64,000 nucleotides of DNA, taken from assembly GCF_946190275.1 (NCBI RefSeq), contig NZ_CAMHZQ010000009.1, forward strand, positions 1 through 64,000, given 5' to 3'. The notes under the pieces are model-generated. The model was not told the DNA's origin. It saw only the letters and a program-made list of their open reading frames with translations, and made no database searches. The position numbers and the translations under genes were made by a program. This document shows positions 49,760-58,020 of the stretch, piece after piece. The first letter of the stretch is position 1. Each line of letters starts with the position of its first letter. This stretch comes from Streptococcus mitis (lineage in GTDB: Bacteria > Bacillota > Bacilli > Lactobacillales > Streptococcaceae).

Positions 49760-49997
49760 CCCACAACCTAGCTTTTAGTATGAGAAAAACGCGTGAAATC
49801 AGTGGAAATTCGTCTTAGACTAACTTCCACTGGTTTTCTTTTTCTTGATATATAAGGGTTCAAAAGCGAAAAGACTTAGAAAAAAGTGCACGACAAATAG
49901 CCCTAAAGCAGAGTCGTCTTAGAGTAAATTCCAGTTGCTAGCGTTTAGTGTGAGACTTTTCGGATAAAAAAATTATTACATAACAAATAAAAAACTA
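49760..49997. repeat. Non-coding stretch with nested degenerate repeats
   Basis: No gene is visible. Copies of CGTCTTAGA-N-TAA-N-TTCCA occur near 49812 and 49914. Fragments CTAGC-N-TTTAGT-N-TGAGA occur near 49770 and 49938. CAGTGGAA/TTCCACTG forms a hairpin near 49800-49834 followed by a T-rich tract. Two 21-bp copies of TATT-RCAYAACARATAAAAAA lie at 49974-49994 and 49996-50016, the second overlapping the peptide gene promoter. Confidence 0.6.
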
Positions 49998-50039
49998 TTG
50001 CACAACAGATAAAAAAATGATATAATTAAAGCGCTTTCG
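49998..50039 (+). promoter_or_regulatory. Promoter with cre-like site for the tyrosine-rich peptide gene
   Basis: TTGCAC (49998-50003), 17-nt spacer, TATAAT (50021-50026, extended as TGATATAAT). The 14-mer at 50026-50039 (TTAAAGCGCTTTCG) matches the cre form TGAAAGCGCTTTCA at 12 of 14 positions and overlaps the expected start, so CcpA repression is likely. Confidence 0.75.
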
Positions 50040-50068
50040 AAAGTAAATATATTAGTGAGGTGGAAGCC

Positions 50069-50332
50069 ATGAAAAAATCAGCAAAAGTTGTTTTATTAGC
50101 TAGTTTGTTATCTGTTGGTCTTTTTCAGTCCAGTGTATCTGCTAAGACCGTTCTTAAAAGTTATCGCTATGATTGGAATACCTACTATAGGTCTAGTATG
50201 AATTACCATGCATATAGATATAATGTCATTTCGGAATGGTCTTATTATTATAGCTATTCTGAGTATAAAGTTGACGGAGGCTGGAACTACGATCGTTATG
50301 AGGTAGTAAACCATTACAGCGGAGGCTATTAA
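50069..50332 (+). CDS. Secreted tyrosine-rich small peptide, unknown function
   Basis: 87 residues. M-K-K-S-A-K plus a hydrophobic core and V-S-A form a clear Sec signal peptide, with predicted cleavage after residue 25. The predicted mature part is 62 residues with 16 Tyr and 3 Trp and no Cys, in patterns such as S-Y-R-Y-D-W-N-T-Y-Y and W-S-Y-Y-Y-S-Y-S-E-Y, ending H-Y-S-G-G-Y. ATG 50069 is chosen because GTGAGG lies 8 nt upstream; an in-frame GTG at 50060 overlaps it. I do not recognise the family. A small exported peptide followed by an ABC ATPase and permease suggests a bacteriocin or signal with a dedicated exporter/immunity system. A lactococcin-972-like peptide is possible but not supported by a visible motif. 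Confidence 0.75.
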   Translation: MKKSAKVVLLASLLSVGLFQSSVSAKTVLKSYRYDWNTYYRSSMNYHAYRYNVISEWSYYYSYSEYKVDGGWNYDRYEVVNHYSGGY

Positions 50333-50364
50333 TCCTTAAAGAGTGATAAAAAGGAGGGCAAGAT

Positions 50365-50952
50365 ATGTTGCATCTTACTCATGTGACCTTAAAAACGCGA
50401 CAAGTCATCTTACAAGATGTTGATTTTACATTTGAAAAGGGTAGGATTTATGGCGTTCTTGCTATAAATGGCTCTGGAAAGACGACCCTGTTCCGCGCCA
50501 TTAGCAATTTAATTCCTATAAGTAGTGGAAATATCGCAGTCCCTCCTTCTTTATTTTATTATGAGAGTGTTGAATGGCTGGATGGAAACTTAAGTGGGAT
50601 GGACTACCTTCGTCTTATCAAAAACATCTGGAAATCAGATTTAAACTTGAGGGATGAAATTGATTACTGGGAAATGTCTGACTATATCAGCCTTCCCATT
50701 CGCAAGTATTCCTTAGGCATGAAGCAACGCTTGGTGATTGCCATGTATTTCCTGAGTCAGGCGAAATGCTGGCTCATGGATGAGATTACAAATGGCTTAG
50801 ATGAGTATTATCGTCAGAAGTTTTTTGATAGGCTAGCACAAATCGATAGACAAGAACAGCTGATTCTTTTAAGTTCCCACTATAAGGAAGAGTTGGTTGA
50901 TGTCTGCGATAGAGTAGTAACCATTCATCAGGGGCAGATAGAAGAGGTTTAG
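50365..50952 (+). CDS. ABC transporter ATP-binding protein of the peptide cassette
   Basis: 195 residues, a single short nucleotide-binding domain. Walker A reads A-I-N-G-S-G-K-T-T near 33-41, with Ala in place of the usual first Gly. The signature is Y-S-L-G-M-K-Q-R (about 117-124), typical of ABC-2 type exporters such as bacitracin/lantibiotic immunity pumps. Walker B is W-L-M-D-E (about 137-141) and the H-loop is S-S-H. AAGGAGGG precedes the ATG. The permease gene follows after 3 nt and the peptide gene lies 32 nt upstream, so the three form an operon. Confidence 0.9.
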   Translation: MLHLTHVTLKTRQVILQDVDFTFEKGRIYGVLAINGSGKTTLFRAISNLIPISSGNIAVPPSLFYYESVEWLDGNLSGMDYLRLIKNIWKSDLNLRDEIDYWEMSDYISLPIRKYSLGMKQRLVIAMYFLSQAKCWLMDEITNGLDEYYRQKFFDRLAQIDRQEQLILLSSHYKEELVDVCDRVVTIHQGQIEEV

Positions 50953-50955
50953 TTT

Positions 50956-52140
50956 ATGAAAGATGTTAGTCTATTTTTATTAAAAAAAGTTTTCAAAAGT
51001 CGCTTAAACTGGATTATCTTAGCTTTATTTGTATCTGTACTCGGTGTTACCTTTTATTTTAATAGCCAGACTGCAAACTCAGTCAGCTTGGAGAGCAGGT
51101 TGGAAAGTCGTATTACAGCCAACGAGAGAGCTATCAATGAAAATGAAGAGAAGCTCTCCCAAATCTCTGACACCAGCTCGGAGGAATACCAAATTGCTAA
51201 AAGTGATTTAGACTTGCAAAAAAATCTTTTGACACGAAAGACAGAAATTCTGACTTTATTAAAAGAAGGGCACTGGAAAGAAGCCTACTATTTGCAGTGG
51301 CAAGATGAAGAGAAGAATTATGAAATTGTATCAAATGATCCAACTGCTAGCTCTGACTTAAAAATGGCGGTTGACCGCGAACGAAAGACTTACCAAGTCC
51401 TGTATCCCTTGAACATAAAAGCCCACAATTTAGATTATCCGACCCACGGGATTGATCAGATTGTCTGGATTTTAGGGGCTATCATCCCAAGCTTGTTTGT
51501 GATTGCTATTATTTTTATGCTAACGCAACTATTTGCAGAAAGATATCAAAATCATCTGGATACAGCTCAGTTATATCCTTTTTCAAAAGTGGCATTTGCC
51601 ATGTCCTCTCTTGGAGTTGGGGTGAGCTATGTAACTGTGCTGTTCATCGGAATCAGCGGATTTTCTTTTCTAGTGGGAAGTCTGATAGGTGGTTTTGGAC
51701 AGTTAGATTATCCCTACCCGATTTATAGCTTAGTGAATCAAGAGGTAACTATTGGAAAGATACAAGATGTGTTATTTCCTAGTTTGCTATTAGCTTTCTT
51801 AGCCTTTATCGTCATTGTGGAAGTTGTGTATTTGATTGCTTACCTTTTCAAGCAAAAAATGCCTGTCCTCTTTCTTTCACTTATTGGGATTGTTGGCTTA
51901 TTGTTTGGCATCCAAACAATTCAGCCTCTTCAAAGGATTGCACATCTGATTCCCTTTACTTACTTGCGTTCAGTGGAGATTTTATCTGGAAGATTACCTA
52001 AGCAAATTGATAATGTCAATCTAAATTGGAGCATGGGGATAGTCTTACTTCCTTGCCTGATTATCCTTTTGTTAGTGGGGATTCTATTTATCGAAAGATG
52101 GGGAAGTTCACAGAAAAAAGAATTTTTTAATAAATCCTAA
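50956..52140 (+). CDS. ABC-2-like permease with a long extracytoplasmic coiled coil
   Basis: 394 residues. The first membrane helix is at about 18-35, then a ~130-residue charged, helical, probably extracellular segment (about 40-165, heptad-like, rich in E, N, K and L). Five more hydrophobic helices follow (about 168-190, 213-240, 272-295, 300-320, 360-385). The layout is that of ABC-2 exporter permeases such as those giving self-protection against bacteriocins. GAGG precedes the ATG. It is the last gene of the cassette; a terminator follows at 52178-52205. The substrate is presumed to be the upstream peptide or a related toxin, by inference only. Confidence 0.82.
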   Translation: MKDVSLFLLKKVFKSRLNWIILALFVSVLGVTFYFNSQTANSVSLESRLESRITANERAINENEEKLSQISDTSSEEYQIAKSDLDLQKNLLTRKTEILTLLKEGHWKEAYYLQWQDEEKNYEIVSNDPTASSDLKMAVDRERKTYQVLYPLNIKAHNLDYPTHGIDQIVWILGAIIPSLFVIAIIFMLTQLFAERYQNHLDTAQLYPFSKVAFAMSSLGVGVSYVTVLFIGISGFSFLVGSLIGGFGQLDYPYPIYSLVNQEVTIGKIQDVLFPSLLLAFLAFIVIVEVVYLIAYLFKQKMPVLFLSLIGIVGLLFGIQTIQPLQRIAHLIPFTYLRSVEILSGRLPKQIDNVNLNWSMGIVLLPCLIILLLVGILFIERWGSSQKKEFFNKS

Positions 52141-52177
52141 CTTTCCTATACGGAGAATAAGGAAAAATTAACATAGG

Positions 52178-52205
52178 GAGGGAATCAACTTGATTCTCTC
52201 TTTTT
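52178..52205 (+). terminator. Terminator of the peptide/ABC operon
   Basis: GAGGGAATC pairs with GATTCTCTC around AACTT, followed by TTTTT. Confidence 0.8.
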
Positions 52206-52251
52206 GATGCGGAAATCAAGACAAAATACAAACACAAACTTTTCAAAAAAG

Positions 52252-52312
52252 GTAACTTCTCAAAGTAACTTCCAGTTTTGGGAGAGAGATGGAAGTTACT
52301 TTGAGAAGTTAC
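52252..52312. repeat. 23-bp perfect inverted repeat before asd
   Basis: Arms 52252-52274 and 52290-52312 pair without mismatch around a 15-nt loop. The left arm contains the right copy of the flanking direct repeat. GGGGGATTTTTATT follows at 52313-52326, whose last 13 bases equal the end of the asd small RNA terminator (49719-49731), so it can serve as a terminator. Confidence 0.9.
52254..52278 (+). repeat. Right copy of 25-bp direct repeat flanking the cassette
   Basis: 23 of 25 bases match 49735-49759. Together the copies enclose about 2.5 kb holding exactly the peptide/ABC operon. Confidence 0.85.
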
Positions 52313-52349
52313 GGGGGATTTTTATTTTCCAAAAAATGATGAAAAAGCT

Positions 52350-52377
52350 TTGCAATTCATGGAAAAAGTAGTATAAT
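52350..52377 (+). promoter_or_regulatory. asd promoter
   Basis: TTGCAA (52350-52355), 16-nt spacer, TATAAT (52372-52377). asd therefore has its own promoter and does not depend on the cassette. No T-box or lysine riboswitch is visible in the leader. Confidence 0.75.
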
Positions 52378-52422
52378 ACATCTATTATAGAAATTTTTAG
52401 AAAATTCCGAAAGAGGTTATTT

Positions 52423-53499
52423 ATGGGATATACAGTTGCTGTAGTCGGCGCGACAGGTGCTGTCGGTGCTCAGATGATAAAAATGTTGGAAGAATCAACA
52501 CTTCCAATCGATAAAATTCGTTTACTTGCTTCTGCACGTTCAGCAGGCAAGACTTTGAAATTTAAAGATCAAGATATTACGATTGAAGAAACGACTGAAA
52601 CAGCTTTTGAGGGAGTTGACATTGCTCTCTTTTCAGCAGGTGGTTCTACATCAGCTAAATATGCACCATACGCAGTTAAAGCTGGAGCGGTAGTAGTTGA
52701 TAATACATCTTACTTCCGTCAAAATCCAGATGTTCCTTTGGTTGTTCCAGAGGTCAATGCTCATGCACTTGATGCCCACAATGGTATCATTGCCTGCCCT
52801 AACTGTTCAACAATTCAAATGATGGTGGCTCTTGAGCCAGTTCGCCAAAAATGGGGCTTGGACCGTATCATTGTTTCAACTTACCAAGCAGTTTCAGGTG
52901 CTGGTATGGGAGCAATTCTTGAGACACAACGTGAACTTCGTGAAGTCTTGAATGATGGTGTAAACCCACGTGATTTGCATGCGGAAATCTTGCCTTCAGG
53001 TGGTGACAAGAAACACTATCCTATCGCCTTTAACGCTCTTCCACAAATCGATGTCTTCACTGACAATGATTACACTTACGAAGAGATGAAGATGACTAAG
53101 GAAACTAAGAAAATCATGGAAGATGATAGCATTGCAGTATCTGCAACATGTGTGCGCATTCCAGTCTTGTCAGCTCACTCTGAGTCTGTTTACATCGAAA
53201 CAAAAGAAGTGGCTCCAATTGAAGAAGTGAAAGCAGCTATCGCAGCCTTCCCAGGCGCTGTCCTTGAAGATGATGTAGCTCATCAAATCTATCCTCAAGC
53301 CATCAATGCAGTTGGTTCACGTGATACCTTTGTTGGTCGTATCCGTAAAGACTTGGATGCAGAAAAAGGAATTCACATGTGGGTTGTTTCAGATAACCTT
53401 CTCAAAGGTGCTGCTTGGAACTCAGTTCAGATTGCTGAAACTCTTCATGAACGTGGATTGGTTCGTCCAACTGCCGAATTGAAATTTGAATTAAAATAG
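52423..53499 (+). CDS. asd: Aspartate-semialdehyde dehydrogenase
   Basis: 358 residues. It reduces aspartyl phosphate to aspartate semialdehyde for threonine, methionine and lysine/diaminopimelate synthesis. The NADP-binding G-A-T-G-A-V-G near 9-15 and catalytic C128 in P-N-C-S-T are present, as is the G-G-D-K-K region. AAAGAGG precedes the ATG. dapA follows after 55 nt containing a small hairpin, so the two probably form an operon with partial termination. Confidence 0.95.
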   Translation: MGYTVAVVGATGAVGAQMIKMLEESTLPIDKIRLLASARSAGKTLKFKDQDITIEETTETAFEGVDIALFSAGGSTSAKYAPYAVKAGAVVVDNTSYFRQNPDVPLVVPEVNAHALDAHNGIIACPNCSTIQMMVALEPVRQKWGLDRIIVSTYQAVSGAGMGAILETQRELREVLNDGVNPRDLHAEILPSGGDKKHYPIAFNALPQIDVFTDNDYTYEEMKMTKETKKIMEDDSIAVSATCVRIPVLSAHSESVYIETKEVAPIEEVKAAIAAFPGAVLEDDVAHQIYPQAINAVGSRDTFVGRIRKDLDAEKGIHMWVVSDNLLKGAAWNSVQIAETLHERGLVRPTAELKFELK

Positions 53500-53510
53500 T
53501 CATATCGTTT

Positions 53511-53530
53511 AGGAGTTCAGATGAACTCCT
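53511..53530 (+). terminator. Perfect hairpin between asd and dapA
   Basis: AGGAGTTCA pairs with TGAACTCCT around 2 nt; the T-run is weak, so it may attenuate rather than stop transcription. Confidence 0.5.
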
Positions 53531-53554
53531 TCTTTGAAATAGAGAGGTGTTTTC

Positions 53555-54490
53555 ATGTCTTATCAAGATTTAAAAGAGTGTAAAATCATCACAGCCTTTA
53601 TTACTCCCTTCCACGAGGATGGTTCCATCAACTTTGATGCTATTCCAGCCTTGATTGAGCATTTGTTGGCGCATCATACAGACGGAATTCTTCTCGCAGG
53701 GACCACTGCTGAGAGTCCAACTTTGACCCACGATGAGGAGTTGGAGTTGTTTGCGGCTGTACAAAAGATTGTAAATGGACGCGTTCCTTTGATTGCGGGT
53801 GTAGGTACCAATGATACGCGTGACTCGATCGAGTTTGTCAAAGAAGTAGCAGAATTCGGTGGTTTTGCTGCTGGACTTGCTATTGTACCTTACTACAACA
53901 AACCTTCTCAAGAAGGAATGTATCAGCACTTTAAGGCAATTGCAGATGCTTCTGACCTACCAATTATTATCTATAACATTCCAGGTCGTGTGGTTGTCGA
54001 ATTAACTCCAGAAACCATGCTTCGTTTGGCTGACCATCCAAATATTATTGGTGTCAAAGAATGTACTAGCTTGGCTAATATGGCTTACTTGATTGAGCAC
54101 AAGCCTGAAGAATTCTTAATTTATACAGGTGAGGATGGAGATGCTTTCCATGCCATGAACCTTGGTGCAGATGGGGTTATTTCTGTTGCCTCTCATACAA
54201 ATGGGGATGAAATGCACGAGATGTTTACTGCAATTGCAGAAAGCGACATGAAGAAAGCTGCAGCTATTCAGCGTAAATTCATTCCTAAGGTCAATGCCCT
54301 CTTCTCTTATCCAAGTCCTGCTCCTGTTAAGGCAGTTCTGAACTATATGGGATTTGAAGCTGGACCAACTCGTCTACCTCTTGTTCCAGCACCAGAAGAA
54401 GATGCCAAACGCATTATCAAGGTTGTTGTAGATGGCGACTACGAAGCGACTAAAGAAACCGTAACAGGTGTCTTAAGACCAGATTATTAA
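53555..54490 (+). CDS. dapA: 4-hydroxy-tetrahydrodipicolinate synthase
   Basis: 311 residues. It condenses pyruvate with aspartate semialdehyde, the first step of the diaminopimelate/lysine branch. The Schiff-base lysine is K168 in [15 protein letters not shown] and Y-Y-N-K-P-S are conserved. AGAGAGGTG precedes the ATG. It directly uses the product of asd upstream. Confidence 0.95.
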   Translation: MSYQDLKECKIITAFITPFHEDGSINFDAIPALIEHLLAHHTDGILLAGTTAESPTLTHDEELELFAAVQKIVNGRVPLIAGVGTNDTRDSIEFVKEVAEFGGFAAGLAIVPYYNKPSQEGMYQHFKAIADASDLPIIIYNIPGRVVVELTPETMLRLADHPNIIGVKECTSLANMAYLIEHKPEEFLIYTGEDGDAFHAMNLGADGVISVASHTNGDEMHEMFTAIAESDMKKAAAIQRKFIPKVNALFSYPSPAPVKAVLNYMGFEAGPTRLPLVPAPEEDAKRIIKVVVDGDYEATKETVTGVLRPDY

Positions 54491-54500
54491 TGAAGACAAT

Positions 54501-54535
54501 AAAATCCATGACCGAATGAAGGATCATGGATTTTT
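54501..54535. terminator. Bidirectional terminator between dapA and mnmE
   Basis: AAAATCCATGA pairs with TCATGGATTTTT. Confidence 0.85.
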
Positions 54536-54536
54536 C

Positions 54537-55910
54537 TTATTTTCCTAAACAGAATTGGCTAAAGAGTTGGGTGATGAGTTCATCAGGAGCAGCATCCCCA
54601 GTGATTTCTCCGAGGATTTCCCAAGTACGAGTTAAGTCAACTTGAAGTAAATCAACTGGCATACCTAGTTCCAGCCCTTCATTAACAGCTTGCAAACTTT
54701 CAACAGCCTTCTCAATCAAGGAAATATGACGGACGTTTGACAAGTAAGTAGCATCTTGCTCAACCAAACCAGCATTTTCAAAGAAGAGGTTGTTGATTCT
54801 CTCTTCGATTTTATCGATGTTTTGGTTTTTAAGGACTGAAATACGAATAAGGTCTTCAGGTAGTTCCGAAGTTTCAATCGCTTCAGGCAGGTCTGTTTTA
54901 TTAAGTAGAATAATACGGTTAGTATCTTGACTAATTTCAAGAAGTTGTCTGTCTTGAGCAGTCAGTGGTTCACTGGCATTTAGCACTAGTAGAACCAAGT
55001 CGGCTTCCTTAAGAGCTTTTTTCGAACGCTCAACACCGATTTGTTCAACGATATCATCCGTTTCACGGATACCAGCTGTGTCAATCAATTTTAGAGGAAC
55101 ACCGTTGATGTTGACGTATTCTTCAATGACATCTCGAGTTGTACCAGCAATGTCTGTAACGATAGCCTTGTCTTCACGCAAGAGGTTGTTGAGGAGGCTG
55201 GATTTTCCAACGTTAGGACGGCCGATGATAGCTGTTGAAATTCCCTCACGGAGGATTTTGCCGCGACGGGCTGTCTTAAGGAGATTAGTTAGCAATTGCT
55301 CAAACTCCATAGTCTTCTCACGGACAACAGCAGTAGTGGCTTCCTCAACATCGTCGTACTCAGGATAATCAATATTGACCTCGACTTGGGCAAGTGTATT
55401 GAGGATTTCTTGACGGGTATTATTGATAAGATCAGAAAGGGAACCATCAAGTTGTTTGACCGCAATGTTCATGGCCTTGTCTGTCTTGGCGCGGATGATA
55501 TCCATTACCGCCTCAGCCTGAGTCAAATCCACACGACCATTTAAAAAGGCACGTTTGGTAAATTCACCAGGCTCTGCCATGCGAGCCCCTTCACGGATAG
55601 CTAGTTGGAGAATCTCATTGGTCACCGCAATCCCACCGTGGGTGTTAATCTCGATAATATCCTCACGAGTGAAGGTCTTTGGAGACTTCATAGCCCCAAC
55701 CATAACCTCGTCCATGACCTTACCAGTAAGAGGATCAACAATGTGACCGTAGTTAAGAGTGTGGCTAGCAACCTTGCTTAAGTCTTTTCCTTTAAAAATC
55801 TTTTGCACAATGGCAAAACTGTCAGTTCCGCTCAAGCGGACAATACCAATTGCCCCTTCACCTAGTGGAGTAGAAATAGCAGCGATGGTATCAAATTCAC
55901 GTGTAATCAT
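54537..55910 (-). CDS. mnmE: tRNA modification GTPase MnmE (TrmE)
   Basis: 457 residues. With MnmG it makes the 5-carboxymethylaminomethyl-uridine modification of tRNA wobble bases. The N-terminal folate-binding domain ([14 protein letters not shown]) is followed by a helical region and an inserted G domain with G-R-P-N-V-G-K-S-S (P-loop), D-T-A-G-I-R and N-K-T-D. The C-terminal C-L-G-K provides the catalytic Cys. The start M-I-T-R-E-F-D is chosen because AAAGGAAAC precedes it; an in-frame start at 55955 adds 15 residues absent from homologues. Confidence 0.96.
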   Translation of the reverse strand: MITREFDTIAAISTPLGEGAIGIVRLSGTDSFAIVQKIFKGKDLSKVASHTLNYGHIVDPLTGKVMDEVMVGAMKSPKTFTREDIIEINTHGGIAVTNEILQLAIREGARMAEPGEFTKRAFLNGRVDLTQAEAVMDIIRAKTDKAMNIAVKQLDGSLSDLINNTRQEILNTLAQVEVNIDYPEYDDVEEATTAVVREKTMEFEQLLTNLLKTARRGKILREGISTAIIGRPNVGKSSLLNNLLREDKAIVTDIAGTTRDVIEEYVNINGVPLKLIDTAGIRETDDIVEQIGVERSKKALKEADLVLLVLNASEPLTAQDRQLLEISQDTNRIILLNKTDLPEAIETSELPEDLIRISVLKNQNIDKIEERINNLFFENAGLVEQDATYLSNVRHISLIEKAVESLQAVNEGLELGMPVDLLQVDLTRTWEILGEITGDAAPDELITQLFSQFCLGK

Positions 55911-56017
55911 AATGTTTCCTTTAATTAATAGCTCTTTTCTTGGAAATTTCTCCAAGTCTCTTTTAAAATTGTAACAAATTTGGACTATTTCTTCAATGGA
56001 TGCTACTTGGAGATTGA

Positions 56018-56044
56018 AAAAGCCTAAGCATTTCTGCTTAAGCT
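56018..56044 (-). terminator. Terminator of the tautomerase gene (minus strand)
   Basis: On the minus strand AGCTTAAGCA pairs with TGCTTAGGCT, followed by TTTT. Confidence 0.7.
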
Positions 56045-56047
56045 AGC

Positions 56048-56230
56048 TTATTTGGTGCGCATTTCCCCTTGTGGGAAGTAAGTTCCTTCTGGCATGTCGT
56101 TGATGATGACATGAACAGCAGATTGAGGGGCTCCAGTGTTGCGGACAACCGCTTCCGTTACTTCCTTAGCAAGAGCTTTCTTTTGCTCGAGCGTGCGTCC
56201 TTCAAATAAATCGATGCGTACAAATGGCAT
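56048..56230 (-). CDS. 4-oxalocrotonate tautomerase-family protein
   Basis: 60 residues once the initiator is placed at the Met before Pro. The catalytic Pro1 of the tautomerase superfamily follows it directly (M-P-F-V-R-I-D-L-F-E-G-R), and R11/R39-type positions are occupied by Arg or nearby polar residues. GGAGG precedes this ATG, while an in-frame Met five codons upstream overlaps that site. The physiological substrate in streptococci is unknown. Divergent from tdk. Confidence 0.88.
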   Translation of the reverse strand: MPFVRIDLFEGRTLEQKKALAKEVTEAVVRNTGAPQSAVHVIINDMPEGTYFPQGEMRTK

Positions 56231-56353
56231 AATAGCTTCCTCCACTAGTTTTTGATTTCTTCTATTTTACCACATTTTGCCGTTTAAAGCTTCAGAAAAT
56301 TATGATATACTAGAATGTAGCAAAAATTTAGAAATGGACGTGAAGCAAGAAAC

Positions 56354-56944
56354 ATGGCACAGTTGTATTATCGTTATGGGACCATGAACTCTGGTAAAAC
56401 GATTGAGATTCTTAAGGTGGCCTATAACTACGAAGAGCAAGGAAAAGGTGTTGTAATTATGACCTCGGCTCTGGATACACGTGACGGTGTTGGCTATGTA
56501 TCGAGTCGAATCGGTATGAAACGCCCTGCTCTTGCAATTGAGGAGACGACGGATATCTTTGGCTATATCCGAGACTTACCAGAAAAACCTTACTGTGTGT
56601 TGGTAGATGAAGCCCAGTTTCTCAAGCGTCACCATGTTTACGACCTAGCTCGTGTTGTTGATGAGTTAGACATACCCGTCATGGCTTTTGGTTTGAAAAA
56701 TGACTTTCGCAATGAGCTATTCGAAGGTTCCAAATATCTCTTGCTTTTAGCAGATAAGATTGACGAAATCAAGACCATTTGTCAGTATTGCAAGAAAAAG
56801 GCGACAATGGTTTTACGAACACAGGATGGACTGCCCGTTTATGATGGTGAGCAGATTCAGATTGGTGGTAATGAAACCTATATCTCAGTTTGCCGTAAAC
56901 ATTATTTTGCGCCTGAAATCAATAAGGAGAATGAAGAAAAATGA
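56354..56944 (+). CDS. tdk: Thymidine kinase
   Basis: 196 residues, type II thymidine kinase. P-loop G-T-M-N-S-G-K-T at 9-16, D-E-A-Q-F near 87-91, and zinc-binding cysteines in C-Q-Y-C near 142-145 and a C-R-K-H near 178-181. It phosphorylates thymidine for salvage. An extended -10 (TGATATACT) lies ~50 nt upstream. The stop overlaps the prfA start as ATGA, beginning a tight six-gene run to glyA. Confidence 0.95.
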   Translation: MAQLYYRYGTMNSGKTIEILKVAYNYEEQGKGVVIMTSALDTRDGVGYVSSRIGMKRPALAIEETTDIFGYIRDLPEKPYCVLVDEAQFLKRHHVYDLARVVDELDIPVMAFGLKNDFRNELFEGSKYLLLLADKIDEIKTICQYCKKKATMVLRTQDGLPVYDGEQIQIGGNETYISVCRKHYFAPEINKENEEK

Positions 56945-58020
56945 ACATCTATGATCAACTACAAGCCGTAGAAGACCGATATGAAGAATTAGGAGAATTG
57001 CTGAGTGACCCAGATGTCGTCTCAGACACCAAGCGTTTCATGGAGCTTTCCAAAGAAGAGGCTTCAAGTCGTGATACGGTAACAGCCTACCGTGAGTACA
57101 AACAAGTCCTTCAAAACATCGTTGATGCTGAAGAAATGATTAAGGAATCAGGAGGAGATGCGGACTTGGAAGAAATGGCCAAGCAAGAGCTCAAAGATGC
57201 CAAGGCTGAAAAAGAAGAATACGAAGAAAAACTGAAGATCTTGCTCCTTCCAAAGGATCCAAACGATGACAAGAACATCATCCTTGAAATTCGTGGAGCG
57301 GCTGGTGGTGACGAAGCGGCACTTTTCGCCGGAGACCTTCTAACCATGTACCAAAAGTATGCGGAAGCCCAAGGCTGGCGCTTTGAAGTTATGGAAGCTT
57401 CTATGAACGGTGTCGGTGGTTTTAAAGAAGTGGTTGCCATGGTTTCGGGTCAATCTGTATACTCTAAACTTAAGTACGAATCAGGTGCTCATCGTGTGCA
57501 GCGTGTCCCTGTGACAGAAAGCCAAGGTCGTGTCCATACATCAACTGCCACAGTTCTTGTCATGCCTGAAGTGGAAGAGGTTGAATACGATATTGATCCA
57601 AAAGACCTTCGTGTTGATATCTACCACGCATCAGGTGCTGGTGGACAGAACGTCAATAAGGTTGCGACTGCCGTTCGTATCGTTCACTTGCCAACCAATA
57701 TCAAGGTTGAGATGCAGGAAGAACGTACCCAGCAGAAGAACCGTGAGAAAGCCATGAAAATCATTCGTGCGCGTGTTGCTGACCACTTTGCACAAATTGC
57801 ACAAGATGAGCAAGACGCTGAGCGTAAGTCAACGATTGGTACTGGTGACCGTTCAGAACGGATTCGTACTTATAACTTCCCACAAAACCGTGTGACTGAC
57901 CACCGTATTGGATTGACCCTCCAAAAACTAGATACGATTTTATCTGGTAAATTGGATGAGGTTGTGGATGCCTTGGTGCTCTATGACCAAACACAAAAAT
58001 TAGAAGAATTAAACCAATAA
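56941..58020 (+). CDS. prfA: Peptide chain release factor 1
   Basis: 359 residues. It terminates translation at UAA and UAG. The GGQ motif that triggers peptidyl-tRNA hydrolysis is at 234-236 ([10 protein letters not shown]), and the codon-reading loop region lies near 185-190. The stop overlaps the prmC start by one base; PrmC methylates the Gln of GGQ, so the pair is functionally linked. Confidence 0.97.
   Translation: MNIYDQLQAVEDRYEELGELLSDPDVVSDTKRFMELSKEEASSRDTVTAYREYKQVLQNIVDAEEMIKESGGDADLEEMAKQELKDAKAEKEEYEEKLKILLLPKDPNDDKNIILEIRGAAGGDEAALFAGDLLTMYQKYAEAQGWRFEVMEASMNGVGGFKEVVAMVSGQSVYSKLKYESGAHRVQRVPVTESQGRVHTSTATVLVMPEVEEVEYDIDPKDLRVDIYHASGAGGQNVNKVATAVRIVHLPTNIKVEMQEERTQQKNREKAMKIIRARVADHFAQIAQDEQDAERKSTIGTGDRSERIRTYNFPQNRVTDHRIGLTLQKLDTILSGKLDEVVDALVLYDQTQKLEELNQ

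Noticed and set aside
50069..50332. Assignment of the Tyr-rich peptide to the lactococcin 972 family
   Set aside because: Size, signal peptide and an adjacent ABC pair fit, but I see no specific family motif in the mature part and the permease is not clearly of the type linked to that family. Left as unknown.
52384..52422. T-box, lysine riboswitch or similar leader before asd
   Set aside because: The predicted leader is only ~39 nt, too short for either.
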